From: Nymphaea colorata | Lineage: Eukaryota; Streptophyta; Magnoliopsida; Nymphaeales; Nymphaeaceae | Length of the DNA stretch: 64,000 nt | NCBI RefSeq assembly: GCF_008831285.2 | Contig: NC_045141.1 | Location: forward strand, 7,925,353 to 7,989,352 | Reading direction: 5' to 3' | Shown here: piece by piece, positions 63,363 to 64,000 of the stretch | How the letters are laid out: every line of letters starts with the position of its first letter | How positions within the stretch are numbered: the stretch's first letter is position 1 | Position numbers and translations under genes: made by a program | The notes under the pieces: generated by a model | Databases searched by the model: none | What the model saw: the letters and a program-made list of their open reading frames with translations, nothing else | What the model was told of the DNA's origin: nothing

Positions 63363-64000
63363 TGTTACGGACCTACCCAGTGGTCCAGACCTAGCAGAGG
63401 GCGAGCCGGCCGAATCCAGTCGACGGAAGCGCAAGGCTTCCAATCTTTTGGCTCGTTCTCTTCAGTGTATCAAGACCAGTCCCCAGGAGAAGCAGGAAGC
63501 ATCGGAGTTAGTTGCAGCGGGAGGAGCGGGAGAGGTCTTAGGTGAACACTCTCTAGACGATATCCTAGTCGTCTTGAGGAAGCACTGATATCGGCGACCC
63601 GTCCTTGCCAAAACTTGAGTTTTGTTTTCGGTGAAACGGCCATCAATCCAAGCTAGAAGTTGCGGTCTGTTTCTCCATTTCTGTTCTCGGTACAGCAGAA
63701 CCAGTTCTGCCATATCTTGAATTCTGGTTGTGGGAATCCATCGCTCGAAAACTGGTTGGAATCGCCAGCTCAGGAGCTTCGCGATAGCCCAATCTGAGCC
63801 CTGTCCGCCGACAGAATTGAGAGATCGGCTCCCTGCCGGAGTTCGGTTGTTCTTCGGCCTGTCCTGCATTTTTCGGCAGACTCGTGACTCCTGGTGTGAG
63901 AGGACGTCCTAGCCCCCGTCCTGGTGAAAGCCCTCGTGAAGACGAAGAGGGCAACGTGGTCAAACTAAGAGGCAACACTTAAACCGCGCCACTAGCTTCA
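63363..64000 (+). repeat. Start of LTR D, continues beyond the window
   Basis: Begins TGTTACGGACC and is related to, but diverged from, C. The first 226 bp stay open in the frame expected for the Pol tail: SVTD-like start VTDLPSGPD, AESSRRKRKASNLL, then VAAGGAGEVLGE, ending TGA at 63586. The remainder has no credible gene. It may be a solo LTR or the start of a full element. Confidence 0.7.

Noticed and set aside
1-64000. CRISPR array, tRNA, rRNA or organellar insert
   Set aside because: No regularly spaced short repeats with unique spacers, and no recognisable RNA gene or plastid/mitochondrial coding sequence was seen; the direct repeats are LTRs.

Overview
This window is repeat-dominated nuclear DNA from a flowering plant. 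Three things show this: GT-AG introns in a host gene fragment, plant-type LTR retrotransposons (Copia, Tat-lineage Gypsy with two RNase H domains, chromoviruses with a chromodomain), and a plant mobile domain ORF. I see no bacterial, organellar, rRNA, tRNA or CRISPR content. The species cannot be named from the sequence.

Layout. 1-3868: the 3' end of one host gene (two exons, + strand, with an acceptor and donors that agree in phase), then AT-rich intergenic DNA. 3869-8697: an old, broken Copia element on the minus strand. 8738-9038: a small MITE-like foldback. About 9561-13367: a second decayed minus-strand Copia whose pol 3' end is split by a 1.18-kb Harbinger/Tourist-type element (TTA duplication) carrying a 166-nt homopurine tract. 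13368-40326: a nest of about 4-kb LTRs beginning TGTTACG and ending CCTAACA. A truncated LTR tail (called B1 here) was hit 10 bp before its end by a solo LTR (B2, GCACC duplication). B2 was then hit by an almost unmutated 18.1-kb Tat-lineage element (CCTTC duplication, about 3.8-kb LTRs). A third solo LTR (B3) lies just downstream. 40327-50997: a nearly complete minus-strand chromovirus (A) with a 1636-codon gag-pol frame. 51002-59081: element B4, inserted in the 5' LTR of A. It has 4-kb LTRs and a tRNA-iMet primer site but no pol; it carries one 677-codon ORF with a degenerate FHA-like region. 59082-64000: the last part of another chromovirus pol with its 3' LTR (C), and the start of a further related LTR (D).

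Four observations go beyond routine annotation. (1) The TGTTACGG LTRs contain a short GT...AG segment of 78-90 bp. B3 lacks exactly this segment, as expected if B3 was reverse-transcribed from a spliced transcript. (2) The same LTRs carry several short hairpins with an AGGNG loop and compensatory stem changes. (3) The pol frame of these chromoviruses runs through the polypurine tract into the LTR, and the LTR-encoded tail keeps a GGVGG-type motif in diverged families. (4) B4 appears to have lost its gag-pol and gained a foreign ORF, keeping a remnant of the pol C-terminus in another frame.

One assembly problem is evident. A 100-N gap at 19590 is followed by a second, deletion-rich copy of the preceding 1.05 kb. 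LTR comparisons were made by eye and cover the stretches cited.
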